Positions 18,307 through 27,414 of a stretch of 64,000 nucleotides of DNA are shown here, piece by piece. The notes beneath the pieces are model-generated. The model made no database searches. It saw only the letters and a list, made by a program, of their open reading frames with translations, and had not been told where the DNA came from. The position numbers and the translations under genes were made by a program. Each line of letters opens with the position of its first letter. The stretch's first letter is position 1. The DNA is taken from contig NZ_CP113524.1 in NCBI RefSeq assembly GCF_026723765.1, positions 806,001 through 870,000 on the forward strand. The letters are read 5' to 3'. The stretch comes from Lacrimispora xylanolytica (GTDB taxonomy: Bacteria; Bacillota; Clostridia; Lachnospirales; Lachnospiraceae).

Positions 18307-19329
18307 ATGATTCAGGGTGTTTATTACAATCCATTTACGATCAGACAGGCGACGGTGTGTCCGCTGCCGGTACCAGGAACAGACAAAACGTTTCCCCTTT
18401 TGCAGCTGGATATTGACAGCTACATTGTAGGTGCTGAGATCCAGTCTGGAATTAATTTTAATTATGCAGAAGGTGTACATTGTATACAAATCGGTAAATA
18501 CTGCGCTCTCGCAGAGAAAATCACATTCCTCGTCAATTTAAACCATGATTATAAATCCGTATTTCAGGGAAGCCCTTCTCTTCTTCAGGAGGCAAGACCC
18601 AGCAGGCTGAAACGAAAGGGCAGTGTGCTCATTCAAAATGACGTCTGGGTGGGGCATGGCGTTACCATTATAAGCGGCATCACCATTCATAACGGTGCCA
18701 TCATAGGCGCGGAAAGCGTGGTGACAAAGGATGTCCCGGCTTACGCCATTGTGGCAGGGAATCCGGCAAAGATCATTGGATACCGGTTTCCCGAAGAACA
18801 GAGAGAAGCTTTTAGTGAGATCGGGTGGTGGAACTGGGATCAGGAAACCATTCAGTCCCGGAGAGAGGATTTCTTTCAGCCGGTGGAGACCTTTATCGGC
18901 AAATGGCATCAGAATGCCAGAGATTCCTGGAATCAGGTGATTCCTGTTTTTGAGAAAGAGGAAAGAAAGAACATACTTTTTATTATGGATCATAAGGAGC
19001 CCTTCTCTGTTTGGCAGAAGGTCTTAAAGGAATTTTATGCCTATCCAAAGACGCCTCACAGCTTAAGGCTGATTCTTTATCTTCCCACAGTGCCAGAGGG
19101 TGAGGGAGACAAAGCTGCACTCTTAGATGCGTTAAAGGATTATAATGGCTGGGAAGAGGATATCATGATAATAGACTCCGTACCCCAAGGCGATGTAAGA
19201 GGCCTGTTTACCAATGCAGATTATTTTATAACCACCAGACAGGAGAAGAACCTGCTATGGACGGAATATGCAGATCATTATGGGGTTAAGCTCTTATACG
19301 GCACAGACATTCCGGTATTATCCTTATAA
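18307..19329 (+). CDS. hexapeptide-repeat acyltransferase fused to an unassigned C-terminal domain
   Basis: Residues 1-180 form a left-handed beta-helix acetyltransferase of the CatB/Vat (xenobiotic acetyltransferase) group. The YIVGAEIQSG start, hexapeptide repeats, LVNLNHDY with the presumed catalytic His, WVGHGVTIISGI and AGNPAKIIGYRF are all visible. Residues about 205-340 are an extra alpha/beta domain beginning NILFIMDHKEP and ending with NADYFITTRQEK and a GVKLLYGTDIPVL tail. That tail recalls small GT-B-like modules of glycan-modifying enzymes; this is inference. The start at 18307 follows AAAGGAG; an in-frame ATG at 18280 has no such site. It may O-acetylate a surface glycan; antibiotic acetylation is possible but less likely. 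Confidence 0.7.
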   Translation: MIQGVYYNPFTIRQATVCPLPVPGTDKTFPLLQLDIDSYIVGAEIQSGINFNYAEGVHCIQIGKYCALAEKITFLVNLNHDYKSVFQGSPSLLQEARPSRLKRKGSVLIQNDVWVGHGVTIISGITIHNGAIIGAESVVTKDVPAYAIVAGNPAKIIGYRFPEEQREAFSEIGWWNWDQETIQSRREDFFQPVETFIGKWHQNARDSWNQVIPVFEKEERKNILFIMDHKEPFSVWQKVLKEFYAYPKTPHSLRLILYLPTVPEGEGDKAALLDALKDYNGWEEDIMIIDSVPQGDVRGLFTNADYFITTRQEKNLLWTEYADHYGVKLLYGTDIPVLSL

Positions 19330-19367
19330 ATAGTTACATACAGACAATTTAAGTCAGGAGAGAGAAC

Positions 19368-20015
19368 ATGAGCGATTTCAGAATAAAAACCTATGCGGTG
19401 GGACAGATCGGCACCAACTGCTATATCCTGTTCCTTGAATCACGTAAAGAAGCAGTCTTAGTCGATCCTGGGGCACAGGGCGGTTATCTGGTTGAAACAT
19501 GCAAAGAGCATGGAGTTACGCCAAAAGCGATATTCTTAACACACGGACATTTTGACCACATACTTGGAATAGATGAAGTAAAACGCTGGTATCCGGATAT
19601 CAAAATCTACGCGGGAGAGCATGAAAAGAACACGCTCATGGACCCGTCTGTTAATTTATCCGGCGGATTTGGCGGCAGCGGGTATACCGTTCTGGCTGAT
19701 GTTTGGTTAAAGGACGGAGAACAGGTAACGGTAGCTGGAATTGACTTTAAAGTCATTCACACACCCGGCCATACCACAGGCTCTGTCTGCTTCCTGATCC
19801 CAGAGGAAGAGGTGCTCATAAGCGGAGATACCTTATTCCAGGAATCGTTAGGAAGAACAGACTTTCCGATGGGAAATCAGTCCCAAATTATTCAATCCAT
19901 CAGAGAAAAGCTATTTGTGCTGCCTCAGAACACCCTTGTCTATCCGGGACATGGAGATATGACAACCATTGGCCATGAATTAGTTTATAATCCGGTGGCA
20001 TTATACAGAGGATAG
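19368..20015 (+). CDS. MBL-fold metallo-hydrolase, glyoxalase II-like
   Basis: The 215-residue metallo-beta-lactamase-fold protein has the metal motif THGHFDH near residue 60, HTPGHTTGS with the third His, the bridging Asp in ISGDTLF, and a late His in YPGHGD. It belongs to the small glyoxalase-II-like group of Firmicutes, often annotated as hydroxyacylglutathione hydrolase. Clostridia usually lack glutathione, so another thioester or a lactone is the likelier substrate. It lies between rel and hemZ, a common clostridial order, and is only eight bases from hemZ. Confidence 0.87.
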   Translation: MSDFRIKTYAVGQIGTNCYILFLESRKEAVLVDPGAQGGYLVETCKEHGVTPKAIFLTHGHFDHILGIDEVKRWYPDIKIYAGEHEKNTLMDPSVNLSGGFGGSGYTVLADVWLKDGEQVTVAGIDFKVIHTPGHTTGSVCFLIPEEEVLISGDTLFQESLGRTDFPMGNQSQIIQSIREKLFVLPQNTLVYPGHGDMTTIGHELVYNPVALYRG

Positions 20016-20023
20016 GAAAACAC

Positions 20024-21478
20024 ATGATAGGATTATTTTTAGATGACCAGTCCTTTGAACAGGATATCAGAGAGTTATTAATGGCCTTTTATCCAGGGGA
20101 AAGCTTTGCCCATGAGGAAACAGAGGGAGAAGATTACCGTCTCAAGGTGCAAAGCCAGACCCGGGAGGACAGCTTTTTACTTAAAATCAGGGATATGGAA
20201 GGCGATGAGGAAATTGCGGATTTTGTAAACGTCCATTATCCCGACCGTTTCGAAACAAAGAACCGGATCAAGCGAATGCTTTATCAGATGGCAAGGAAAC
20301 TGACGGGAATGGAGCTACCCTGGGGTACCCTGACCGGAATCCGGCCGACTAAGATTGCAATGACAAAGCTTTTGGAAGGACATTCCAAAGAGGAGGTTAA
20401 ATCTCATATGAAAGAGACATACCTTGCAAGTGATGCCAAGACCGATTTAAGCATTGAAATCGCAAGCCGGGAAATCAGCCTTCTTTCGGAGATTGATTAT
20501 GAAAATGGCTACAGTCTTTATGTAGGAATCCCATTTTGCCCCACTACCTGCCTCTACTGCTCCTTTACGTCCTTCCCCATCGGACAGTGGGAAAAACGTA
20601 TGGAGCTATATCTGGAGGCATTGTTTCGTGAGATGGACTATACTGCCGAAAAGATGAAGGGCAGAGTCCTTGATACCGTTTATATCGGCGGCGGCACTCC
20701 TACGTCTCTTTCCGCCCAACACCTTAATGTACTGATTAAGAGGCTATATGATACCTTTGATTTTAGTACGGTCAAGGAATTTACAGTGGAAGCCGGAAGG
20801 CCGGACAGCATTACAGAGGACAAGCTGAGAGTATTAAAAGCTCATGGAGTGACCCGTATTTCTATCAATCCACAGACCATGAAGCAGGAGACCCTTTCCA
20901 TCATCGGAAGAAGGCATACCGTTGATATGGTAAAGGAACAGTTCCATCTGGCAAGAAAGCTTGGATTTGATAATATAAACATGGATTTAATCATCGGTCT
21001 GCCGGAAGAAGATATGGAAGACGTGAGAAATACCATGGAAGAAATAAAGGCCTTATCCCCTGACAGCATCACCGTTCATTCCCTGGCAATCAAGCGTGCG
21101 GCACGCCTTAATATGTTTAAGGAAAAGTATGGCGATTATAAGATGGTGAACACCCAGGAGATGATCGACTTAACCGCAGAGTATGCCAGGAAGATGGGAC
21201 AAGAGCCGTATTACTTATACCGGCAGAAAAACATGGCAGGAAATTTTGAAAATGTGGGCTATTCCCAGCCAGGCAAGGCATGTATCTACAACATTCTCAT
21301 TATGGAAGAAAAGCAGACCATAATTGCCCTAGGCGCAGGAACCACCACAAAGGTGGTATTCCCCAGTGAGAATCGACTGGAACGTGTGGAAAATGTCAAA
21401 GATGTGGAGCAGTACATCACAAGAATTGACGAAATGCTGGAAAGAAAAGAAAAAATGCTTGCAAAATTAGAAATGTAA
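20024..21478 (+). CDS. hemZ: coproporphyrinogen dehydrogenase HemZ-like radical SAM protein
   Basis: The 484-residue protein has an N-terminal extension of about 160 residues typical of HemZ, then a radical SAM core with PFCPTTCLYCSF (CX3CX2C cluster motif), YIGGGTPTSL and the HemN-like INMDLIIGLP segment. The family is oxygen-independent coproporphyrinogen oxidase, but HemZ proteins in anaerobes may have other tetrapyrrole roles, since no other haem genes are seen here. The gene follows the MBL gene by eight bases and precedes hisS. Confidence 0.88.
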   Translation: MIGLFLDDQSFEQDIRELLMAFYPGESFAHEETEGEDYRLKVQSQTREDSFLLKIRDMEGDEEIADFVNVHYPDRFETKNRIKRMLYQMARKLTGMELPWGTLTGIRPTKIAMTKLLEGHSKEEVKSHMKETYLASDAKTDLSIEIASREISLLSEIDYENGYSLYVGIPFCPTTCLYCSFTSFPIGQWEKRMELYLEALFREMDYTAEKMKGRVLDTVYIGGGTPTSLSAQHLNVLIKRLYDTFDFSTVKEFTVEAGRPDSITEDKLRVLKAHGVTRISINPQTMKQETLSIIGRRHTVDMVKEQFHLARKLGFDNINMDLIIGLPEEDMEDVRNTMEEIKALSPDSITVHSLAIKRAARLNMFKEKYGDYKMVNTQEMIDLTAEYARKMGQEPYYLYRQKNMAGNFENVGYSQPGKACIYNILIMEEKQTIIALGAGTTTKVVFPSENRLERVENVKDVEQYITRIDEMLERKEKMLAKLEM

Positions 21479-21532
21479 TTTAAAATAGAGGCAGGATTCA
21501 TCAATTAAATTTAGAAAAACGGAGTGAATGAG

Positions 21533-22792
21533 ATGGCATTGAAAAAGAAACCGGTTACCGGAATGAAGGATATTCTGCCCGCGGAAATGCAGGTGCGTGA
21601 ATACGTAATGAACCAGATACGTGAAACTTACGGTGGCTTTGGCTTTCATTCCATTGAAACTCCCTGCGTGGAACACATTGAAAATCTGTCCAGCAAACAG
21701 GGCGGAGACAATGAAAAGCTGATCTTTAAGATTATGAAGCGGGGAGAAAAGTTAAATGTGGAGGAAGCTAGGGAAGAAAATGATTTGACAGACAGCGGGC
21801 TCCGCTACGATTTAACTGTCCCCTTATCCAGATATTATTCCAACAATGCAGCTTCCCTTCCGGCTCCTTTTAAATCCCTTCAGATGGGAAGTGTCTGGAG
21901 AGCTGACCGCCCTCAAAAAGGACGTTTCAGACAGTTCGTTCAGTGCGATATCGACATCCTTGGAGATGCCAGCAGACTGGCGGAAATCGATCTGATTCTG
22001 GCTACCACAACCCTTCTTGGTAAGATTGGTTTTAAAGGATATACGGTAAGAATCAATGACCGTAACATCTTAAAGGGAATGGCAGCATTTTGTGGATTTC
22101 CGGAAGAGTCCTATGACCAGGTATTTATTATTCTGGATAAGATGGACAAGATCGGCATGGATGGCGTTGAAAGAGAGCTTAAGGAAGCTGGCTATGAAGA
22201 AGAAAAGGTCAAGAAATATTTATCCCTGTTTGAGTCTGTAACACGGGATGCATCTGGAGTCAGAAGCCTTGGGGAAACTTTAAAGGGCTCCATGGACCCA
22301 GAGCAGGCAGAAAATCTTGCGGCTATCATTGATAGTGTGACTGGAATTTCTACTTGCCAGTTCTCCATTCAGTTTGACCCTACCTTAGTACGAGGCATGT
22401 CCTACTATACCGGAACCATTTTTGAGATTCAGGTAGATGGATTCCCAGGCTCAGTAGGCGGCGGCGGACGCTATGATAAGATGATCGGTAAATTTACGGG
22501 AATGGATACTCCGGCATGCGGTTTTTCCATTGGCTTTGAGCGCATCATCACCATCTTAATGGATGAAGGCTTTACCGTACCCGGCAGTCAGGAAAAAATA
22601 GCATTTCTTCTTGAAAAAGGCGTAAGCGATGAGGTGACCAATCAGGCCATGAAGGAGGCCATGGAAGAGCGGGCTAAGGGAGTGACCGTACTGGTTTCCC
22701 AGATGAATAAAAATAAAAAATTCCAGAAGGATAGTCTTTTAAAAGAAGGCTATACCCAGTTTAAAGAATTTTATAAAGAAAGTTTGAAATAA
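21533..22792 (+). CDS. hisS: histidine--tRNA ligase
   Basis: Class II aminoacyl-tRNA synthetase charging tRNA-His. The 419-residue product has motif 1 around EYVMNQIRE, motif 2 near WRADRPQKGRFRQF, the histidine-binding FDPTLVRGMSYYTG and motif 3 GFSIGFERI, followed by an anticodon-binding domain. ATG 21533 is eight bases from GGAG; a GTG at 21524 is an alternative that lacks a properly spaced site. The hisS-aspS pair is a standard Firmicutes arrangement. Confidence 0.95.
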   Translation: MALKKKPVTGMKDILPAEMQVREYVMNQIRETYGGFGFHSIETPCVEHIENLSSKQGGDNEKLIFKIMKRGEKLNVEEAREENDLTDSGLRYDLTVPLSRYYSNNAASLPAPFKSLQMGSVWRADRPQKGRFRQFVQCDIDILGDASRLAEIDLILATTTLLGKIGFKGYTVRINDRNILKGMAAFCGFPEESYDQVFIILDKMDKIGMDGVERELKEAGYEEEKVKKYLSLFESVTRDASGVRSLGETLKGSMDPEQAENLAAIIDSVTGISTCQFSIQFDPTLVRGMSYYTGTIFEIQVDGFPGSVGGGGRYDKMIGKFTGMDTPACGFSIGFERIITILMDEGFTVPGSQEKIAFLLEKGVSDEVTNQAMKEAMEERAKGVTVLVSQMNKNKKFQKDSLLKEGYTQFKEFYKESLK

Positions 22793-22811
22793 GGATAAGC
22801 AGGAGGAAAAT

Positions 22812-24602
22812 ATGGCAGAGTCAATGCTGGGATTAAAAAGATCCCATAGGTGTACAGAGGTTACCACAGCTGATGCAGGCAAAGAAGTGACTGTTATGGG
22901 CTGGGTTCAGAAAAGCAGAAACAAAGGAGGAATTATCTTTGTTGATTTAAGAGATCGTTCCGGAATTCTGCAGATTATTTTTGAAGAAAGCGAATGCGGA
23001 GCGGAAAGCTTTGCAAAAGCAGAACGGTTAAGAAGCGAATTTGTAATTGCAGTTACCGGTGTTGTTGAGAGCCGGGCAGGTGGTGTCAATGAAAACCTGG
23101 CTACCGGTGCCATTGAAGTGCGCGCAAAGAGCTTAAGAATCCTCTCTGAATCCGAGACTCCGCCATTTCCGATTGAAGAGAATAGTAAGACTAAGGAAGA
23201 ACTGAGATTAAAATATCGTTACCTGGATTTAAGAAGACCAGATCTTCAAAAGAATATTATGGTAAGAAGCCAGGTGGCTACTCTCGCAAGAGCATTTCTT
23301 GCAGAAGAGGGATTTTTAGAGATTGAAACACCTACCATGATTAAGAGTACACCAGAAGGCGCCAGAGATTATCTGGTACCTAGCCGTGTACATCCAGGTT
23401 CCTTTTATGCTCTTCCCCAGTCTCCACAGCTTTATAAACAGCTTTTGATGTGCTCTGGCTATGACCGTTACTTCCAGCTTGCCAGATGTTACAGGGATGA
23501 AGACTTAAGAGCCGACAGACAGCCGGAATTTACTCAGATCGATATGGAGCTTTCCTTTGTTGACGTTGACGATGTATTAAATGTCAATGAAAGACTGTTA
23601 AAGAAATTATTTAAAGAAATCTGCAACTATGACCTTTCCCTTCCAATCACAAGACTGACCTGGAGAGAGGCCATGGACCGCTTTGGTTCCGATAAGCCGG
23701 ATATGCGATTTGGCATGGAGCTTACCAATGTTTCTGATGTGGTAAAGGATACAGAATTTGCTGTATTTAAGGGCGCTTTAGAACAGGGCGGCTCTGTTCG
23801 TGGAATCAATGCTGAAGGCCAGGGAGCTATGCCTCGTAAGAAGATTGATGCCCTGGTGGAATATGCCAAAGGCTTTGGAGCCAAGGGACTTGCTTACCTT
23901 GCTATTGGTGAAGACGGAACTTACAAATGTTCCTTTGCAAAGTTCATGACAGAGGAAGAGCTAAAAACTCTGGCAGCAGCCATGGGCGGAAAGCCAGGAG
24001 ATTTACTCCTGTTCGCAGCAGACAGAGATAAAGTAGTATTTGATGTATTAGGAAATTTAAGACTTGAGCTTGCAAGACAGCTTGAGCTTTTGAAAAAAGA
24101 TGATTTCAAGTTCTTATGGGTAACTGAATTCCCACTGTTAGAGTACTCTGAGGAGCAGGGCCGTTTTACCGCTATGCACCATCCATTTACCATGCCTATG
24201 GATGAGGACTGGGCTCTGATCGACAGCGATCCTGGCGCAGTGCGTGCCAAAGCATATGATATCGTTCTTAACGGAACGGAGCTTGGCGGTGGTTCTGTCC
24301 GTATCCATCAGGCAAACATTCAGTCCAAAATGCTTGAAGTTCTTGGCTTTACCAAAGAGCAGGCTCAGGAGCAGTTCGGATTCCTCCTTGATGCATTCAA
24401 ATTCGGTGTCCCACCTCACGCAGGACTTGCCTATGGACTTGACCGTGTGGTCATGCTCATGGTAGGAGCGGACAGCATTCGTGATGTAATGGCATTCCCG
24501 AAAGTTAAGGATGCTTCCTGTCTCATGTCAGAAGCTCCGGCTCCGGTTGATCCAAAGCAGCTGGAAGAACTTCGAATTGGAATTAGTAAAGAAAATGAAT
24601 AA
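22812..24602 (+). CDS. aspS: aspartate--tRNA ligase
   Basis: Bacterial-type class II synthetase of 596 residues. It has an N-terminal OB-fold anticodon-binding domain (residues 1-110), motif 1 in FLEIETPTMIKSTPEGARD, motif 2 in RCYRDEDLRADRQPEFTQ, the bacterial GAD insertion (about residues 300-420) and motif 3 GLAYGLDRVVML. A strong AGGAGG precedes the ATG. Whether it also charges tRNA-Asn depends on a GatCAB elsewhere. It closes the rel cluster before a strong terminator. Confidence 0.96.
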   Translation: MAESMLGLKRSHRCTEVTTADAGKEVTVMGWVQKSRNKGGIIFVDLRDRSGILQIIFEESECGAESFAKAERLRSEFVIAVTGVVESRAGGVNENLATGAIEVRAKSLRILSESETPPFPIEENSKTKEELRLKYRYLDLRRPDLQKNIMVRSQVATLARAFLAEEGFLEIETPTMIKSTPEGARDYLVPSRVHPGSFYALPQSPQLYKQLLMCSGYDRYFQLARCYRDEDLRADRQPEFTQIDMELSFVDVDDVLNVNERLLKKLFKEICNYDLSLPITRLTWREAMDRFGSDKPDMRFGMELTNVSDVVKDTEFAVFKGALEQGGSVRGINAEGQGAMPRKKIDALVEYAKGFGAKGLAYLAIGEDGTYKCSFAKFMTEEELKTLAAAMGGKPGDLLLFAADRDKVVFDVLGNLRLELARQLELLKKDDFKFLWVTEFPLLEYSEEQGRFTAMHHPFTMPMDEDWALIDSDPGAVRAKAYDIVLNGTELGGGSVRIHQANIQSKMLEVLGFTKEQAQEQFGFLLDAFKFGVPPHAGLAYGLDRVVMLMVGADSIRDVMAFPKVKDASCLMSEAPAPVDPKQLEELRIGISKENE

Positions 24603-24615
24603 GAAATAGAAGATA

Positions 24616-24663
24616 AGATGTTCTCTCCGTATGGAATAAATAAAGGGGGGAACATCTTTTTTT
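24616..24663 (+). terminator. terminator after aspS
   Basis: A 14-bp stem (24616-24629 with 24646-24659, two G-U pairs) is followed by a run of T to 24663. Confidence 0.92.
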
Positions 24664-24753
24664 GTTGAAATGAATGGATTTAGATGGGTTATACAAGGGT
24701 ATTCAGAATAAATTAAAGTTTTAATAAAATTATATAGTCTTTTTACATGAATC

Positions 24754-24762
24754 TGGTATAAT
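24754..24762 (+). promoter_or_regulatory. extended -10 promoter of the 5'-nucleotidase gene
   Basis: TGGTATAAT is an extended -10 (TGn TATAAT); no convincing -35 lies at the normal distance. It is about 39 bases before the start codon. Confidence 0.55.
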
Positions 24763-24800
24763 AAGGTAAAAATAAGCATTTCCAAAGGAGGATTCAAGCA

Positions 24801-26630
24801 ATGAAAGGAAGTATGAAAAGAAGGTTTCTGTCACTGTGGATAGCTCTTTTAATGGTACTCTCTCTTACTACGGGCATATCCATCCCTTCATTTGCCGCGG
24901 ACAAGGATATTGTGGTTTTATACACCAACGATGTCCATTGCGGGGTGGATGACAACATTGGATATGCAGGACTTGCTCTCTATAAAAAAGAGATGCTGGC
25001 CCAGACTCCTTATGTTGCCCTGGTAGATGGTGGAGATGCCATACAGGGTGCCCCCATTGGAACACTTTCTGATGGTGGATATTTAATCGACATTATGAAT
25101 AAAGTCGGTTATGATTTCGCGGTTCCAGGCAACCATGAATTTGATTATGGAATGCCCCGTTTTCTGGAGCTGGCAGAAAAGCTAAACTGCGGCTATTACT
25201 CCAGCAATTTTATGGATCTTCGGACAGGCTCTGCTGTATTTGCCCCTTATAAGATGTTTACCTATGGAAATACCAAGGTTGCATTTGTAGGAGCCACCAC
25301 GCCAGAAAGCTTTACAAAGTCAACTCCAACCTATTTTCAGGATGGAAACGGAACCTACATCTATGGGTTCTGTGAAGATGAAAGCGGTAAAAAGCTCTAT
25401 ACCCAGATTCAGGCTTCTGTAGATCATGCAAAAGCAGAAGGTGCAGAAATCGTTGTTTTAGTCGGCCATCTTGGAGAGAACGGAACCACAGACCAGTGGA
25501 CCTCTGACAACGTCATTAAAAATACGGCAGGAATTGATGCTGTCATCGACGGTCATTCTCATGAAGTCTACAATAAATACGTAAAGAACAAAGATGGTAA
25601 GGACGTGCTTCTTACCCAGACAGGAACAAAACTTAAGAATATCGGCAAGCTTACCATTAAAACAGATGGAACCATGACCAGTGAGATGGTCACCAAGGTA
25701 CCAGAAGGAGTTGTTACAAGTACCTATACTGTGAAAAAGGGAGATTCCTTAAGCCGAATTGCGAAAAGAGAATTAGGCTCCTATGACCGTTACCGGGAAA
25801 TATATAATTCCAACCGAGCCGTATTAAAGGACCCCAACGTGTTAACCGTCGGTTCTCAGCTTATAATTCCGGCAAAGAGTGCAGTAACAGCCGATGGAAA
25901 AGCCATTGATTACGATACAGACCGTTTCATAAAAGCAATCCAGTCCCAGTATAACGAAACCTTAAAAACAGTCATCGGGCGCACGGACACAGAACTTACC
26001 ATTAATAATCCGGCTACGGGAAACCGGGCAGTCAGAAGCGGAGAAACAAATCTTGGAGATCTTTGCGCAGATGCCTACCGCGTGGTGCTTGGAGCTGATA
26101 TCGGCCTTTCAAACGGTGGTGGAGTCAGAGCCAGCATAAAGCCGGGAAATATTACATATAACGATACCCTTACCGTATTCCCCTTTGGAAACATGGGCTG
26201 TGTAGCAGAAGTAAAGGGACAGCAGATAAAGGATGCACTTGAAATGGCTTCCAAGAATTATCCCAAGGAAAGCGGCGGCTTCCTTCAGGTATCCGGTCTT
26301 ACCTATACCATCAATTCTCAGACTCCTTCCAGTGTCCAGGTAGATGAGAAAGGGAACTTCCTTAAGGTAAATGGAGCTTACCGGGTTTCTGATATTATGG
26401 TGGGGGGAACACCTCTTGACGTAAATAAGACCTACACCGTTGCTTCTCATAACTACATGCTGAAATCAGGCGGTGACGGAATGACCATGTTTAAAGGAAG
26501 CAAAATAATCCGTGATGAGGTCATCACTGATGTTGACCTTTTATCCTCCTATATCCGCAATCAGTTAGGCGGAAATGTAGGCAGCGATTATGCAAATCCA
26601 GCAGGCCAAGGCAGAATCACCACAAAGTAA
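24801..26630 (+). CDS. secreted 5'-nucleotidase/UDP-sugar hydrolase-type metallophosphoesterase with internal LysM
   Basis: The 609-residue exported protein has a signal peptide (basic start, hydrophobic core, cleavage probably after SFAA near residue 33). A calcineurin-like metallophosphoesterase domain follows, with YTNDVHC, DGGDAIQG, PGNHEFDYG and DGHSHE. A LysM module (about residues 312-358: YTVKKGDSLSRIAKRELG to LIIPAK) sits between the two nucleotidase domains. The C-terminal 5'-nucleotidase domain (about 390-590) has SNGGGVRASI and KSGGDGMTMF. It should hydrolyse extracellular nucleotides while held on peptidoglycan by LysM. No LPXTG or lipobox is present. RBS is AAAGGAGG. Confidence 0.9.
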   Translation: MKGSMKRRFLSLWIALLMVLSLTTGISIPSFAADKDIVVLYTNDVHCGVDDNIGYAGLALYKKEMLAQTPYVALVDGGDAIQGAPIGTLSDGGYLIDIMNKVGYDFAVPGNHEFDYGMPRFLELAEKLNCGYYSSNFMDLRTGSAVFAPYKMFTYGNTKVAFVGATTPESFTKSTPTYFQDGNGTYIYGFCEDESGKKLYTQIQASVDHAKAEGAEIVVLVGHLGENGTTDQWTSDNVIKNTAGIDAVIDGHSHEVYNKYVKNKDGKDVLLTQTGTKLKNIGKLTIKTDGTMTSEMVTKVPEGVVTSTYTVKKGDSLSRIAKRELGSYDRYREIYNSNRAVLKDPNVLTVGSQLIIPAKSAVTADGKAIDYDTDRFIKAIQSQYNETLKTVIGRTDTELTINNPATGNRAVRSGETNLGDLCADAYRVVLGADIGLSNGGGVRASIKPGNITYNDTLTVFPFGNMGCVAEVKGQQIKDALEMASKNYPKESGGFLQVSGLTYTINSQTPSSVQVDEKGNFLKVNGAYRVSDIMVGGTPLDVNKTYTVASHNYMLKSGGDGMTMFKGSKIIRDEVITDVDLLSSYIRNQLGGNVGSDYANPAGQGRITTK

Positions 26631-26642
26631 ATGTATATAGGC

Positions 26643-26675
26643 AGCCTGTTCCGGTTTGACCGGGACAGGCTTTTT
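26643..26675 (+). terminator. terminator after the 5'-nucleotidase gene
   Basis: A 13-bp stem (26643-26655 with 26659-26671, one mismatch or G-U) with loop TTG is followed by TTTTT. Confidence 0.92.
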
Positions 26676-26677
26676 GC

Positions 26678-26706
26678 TTGTTTCTTCCCTCCGGAAATGG
26701 TACACT
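26678..26706 (+). promoter_or_regulatory. promoter of the GNAT gene
   Basis: TTGTTT (26678-26683), 17-base spacer, TACACT (26701-26706) with TGG directly before the -10, an extended -10 feature. Confidence 0.6.
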
Positions 26707-26743
26707 AAAAGGAGAATTCATATATGATTAGGAGATAATTGTT

Positions 26744-27274
26744 ATGCTGTTAAAACACCCGAAGTCCCGATTTGAGGAAATATACCAGGTTTATGAAGAA
26801 GCTTTTCCAGCTATTGAGCGGCGAACCAGAGAGGGACAGGAAAGAGTCTTTGATCATCCTCTTTACCGTATCCGCATCGTGGAAGAAGAGGGAAGGGTTT
26901 TTGCCTTCTTAGGATACTGGGAGCTTTCTGGCTGTATTTTCTTAGAGCATCTTGCCACCTTAAAGCAGTCCAGAGGCAAGGGATATGGAAAACGCCTTGT
27001 GGAGGAGGTTTTAAAAGAGACAGAAAAACCAGTATTTCTTGAGATAGAGCCTGTGACAGAAGCTGACCCAATGACTGGCCGCAGAGCTGGTTTCTATGAA
27101 AGACTAGGGTTTCACTTAAATCCATTTTTCTATGAGCAGATGCCTCTAAAGCCAGAAGACAATCCCCTCAGGCTCATGATCATGAGCTATGGGGGCCCCA
27201 TGACGAAAGAGGAGTTTCTGCCCTATAAAAAGGAAATATATGAAATGGTCTACGGAGTAAAAGTAACGGATTAA
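26744..27274 (+). CDS. GNAT family N-acetyltransferase
   Basis: The 176-residue protein has the acetyl-CoA binding core of the GNAT fold: the beta-4 strand region IFLEHLATLKQSRGKGYGKRL (motif A, Q/RxxGxG/A as SRGKGYG) and a later YERLGF motif. The acceptor substrate is unknown. AGGAGA lies nine bases before the ATG. It has its own promoter and appears monocistronic, with about 140 bases to the following glycosyltransferase. Confidence 0.83.
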   Translation: MLLKHPKSRFEEIYQVYEEAFPAIERRTREGQERVFDHPLYRIRIVEEEGRVFAFLGYWELSGCIFLEHLATLKQSRGKGYGKRLVEEVLKETEKPVFLEIEPVTEADPMTGRRAGFYERLGFHLNPFFYEQMPLKPEDNPLRLMIMSYGGPMTKEEFLPYKKEIYEMVYGVKVTD

Positions 27275-27414
27275 CCCTATCGTTTCACAGAACAAGTCCT
27301 ATCTGCATATACTTAATTTAGCAAATAAAATGGGGGCAGGAATCCGGTTATCTGGAGGGAATAAGGTACGTATAATGAAATATAAGTATGGATCCCCAAA
27401 AGGAGTTGGTCAAA

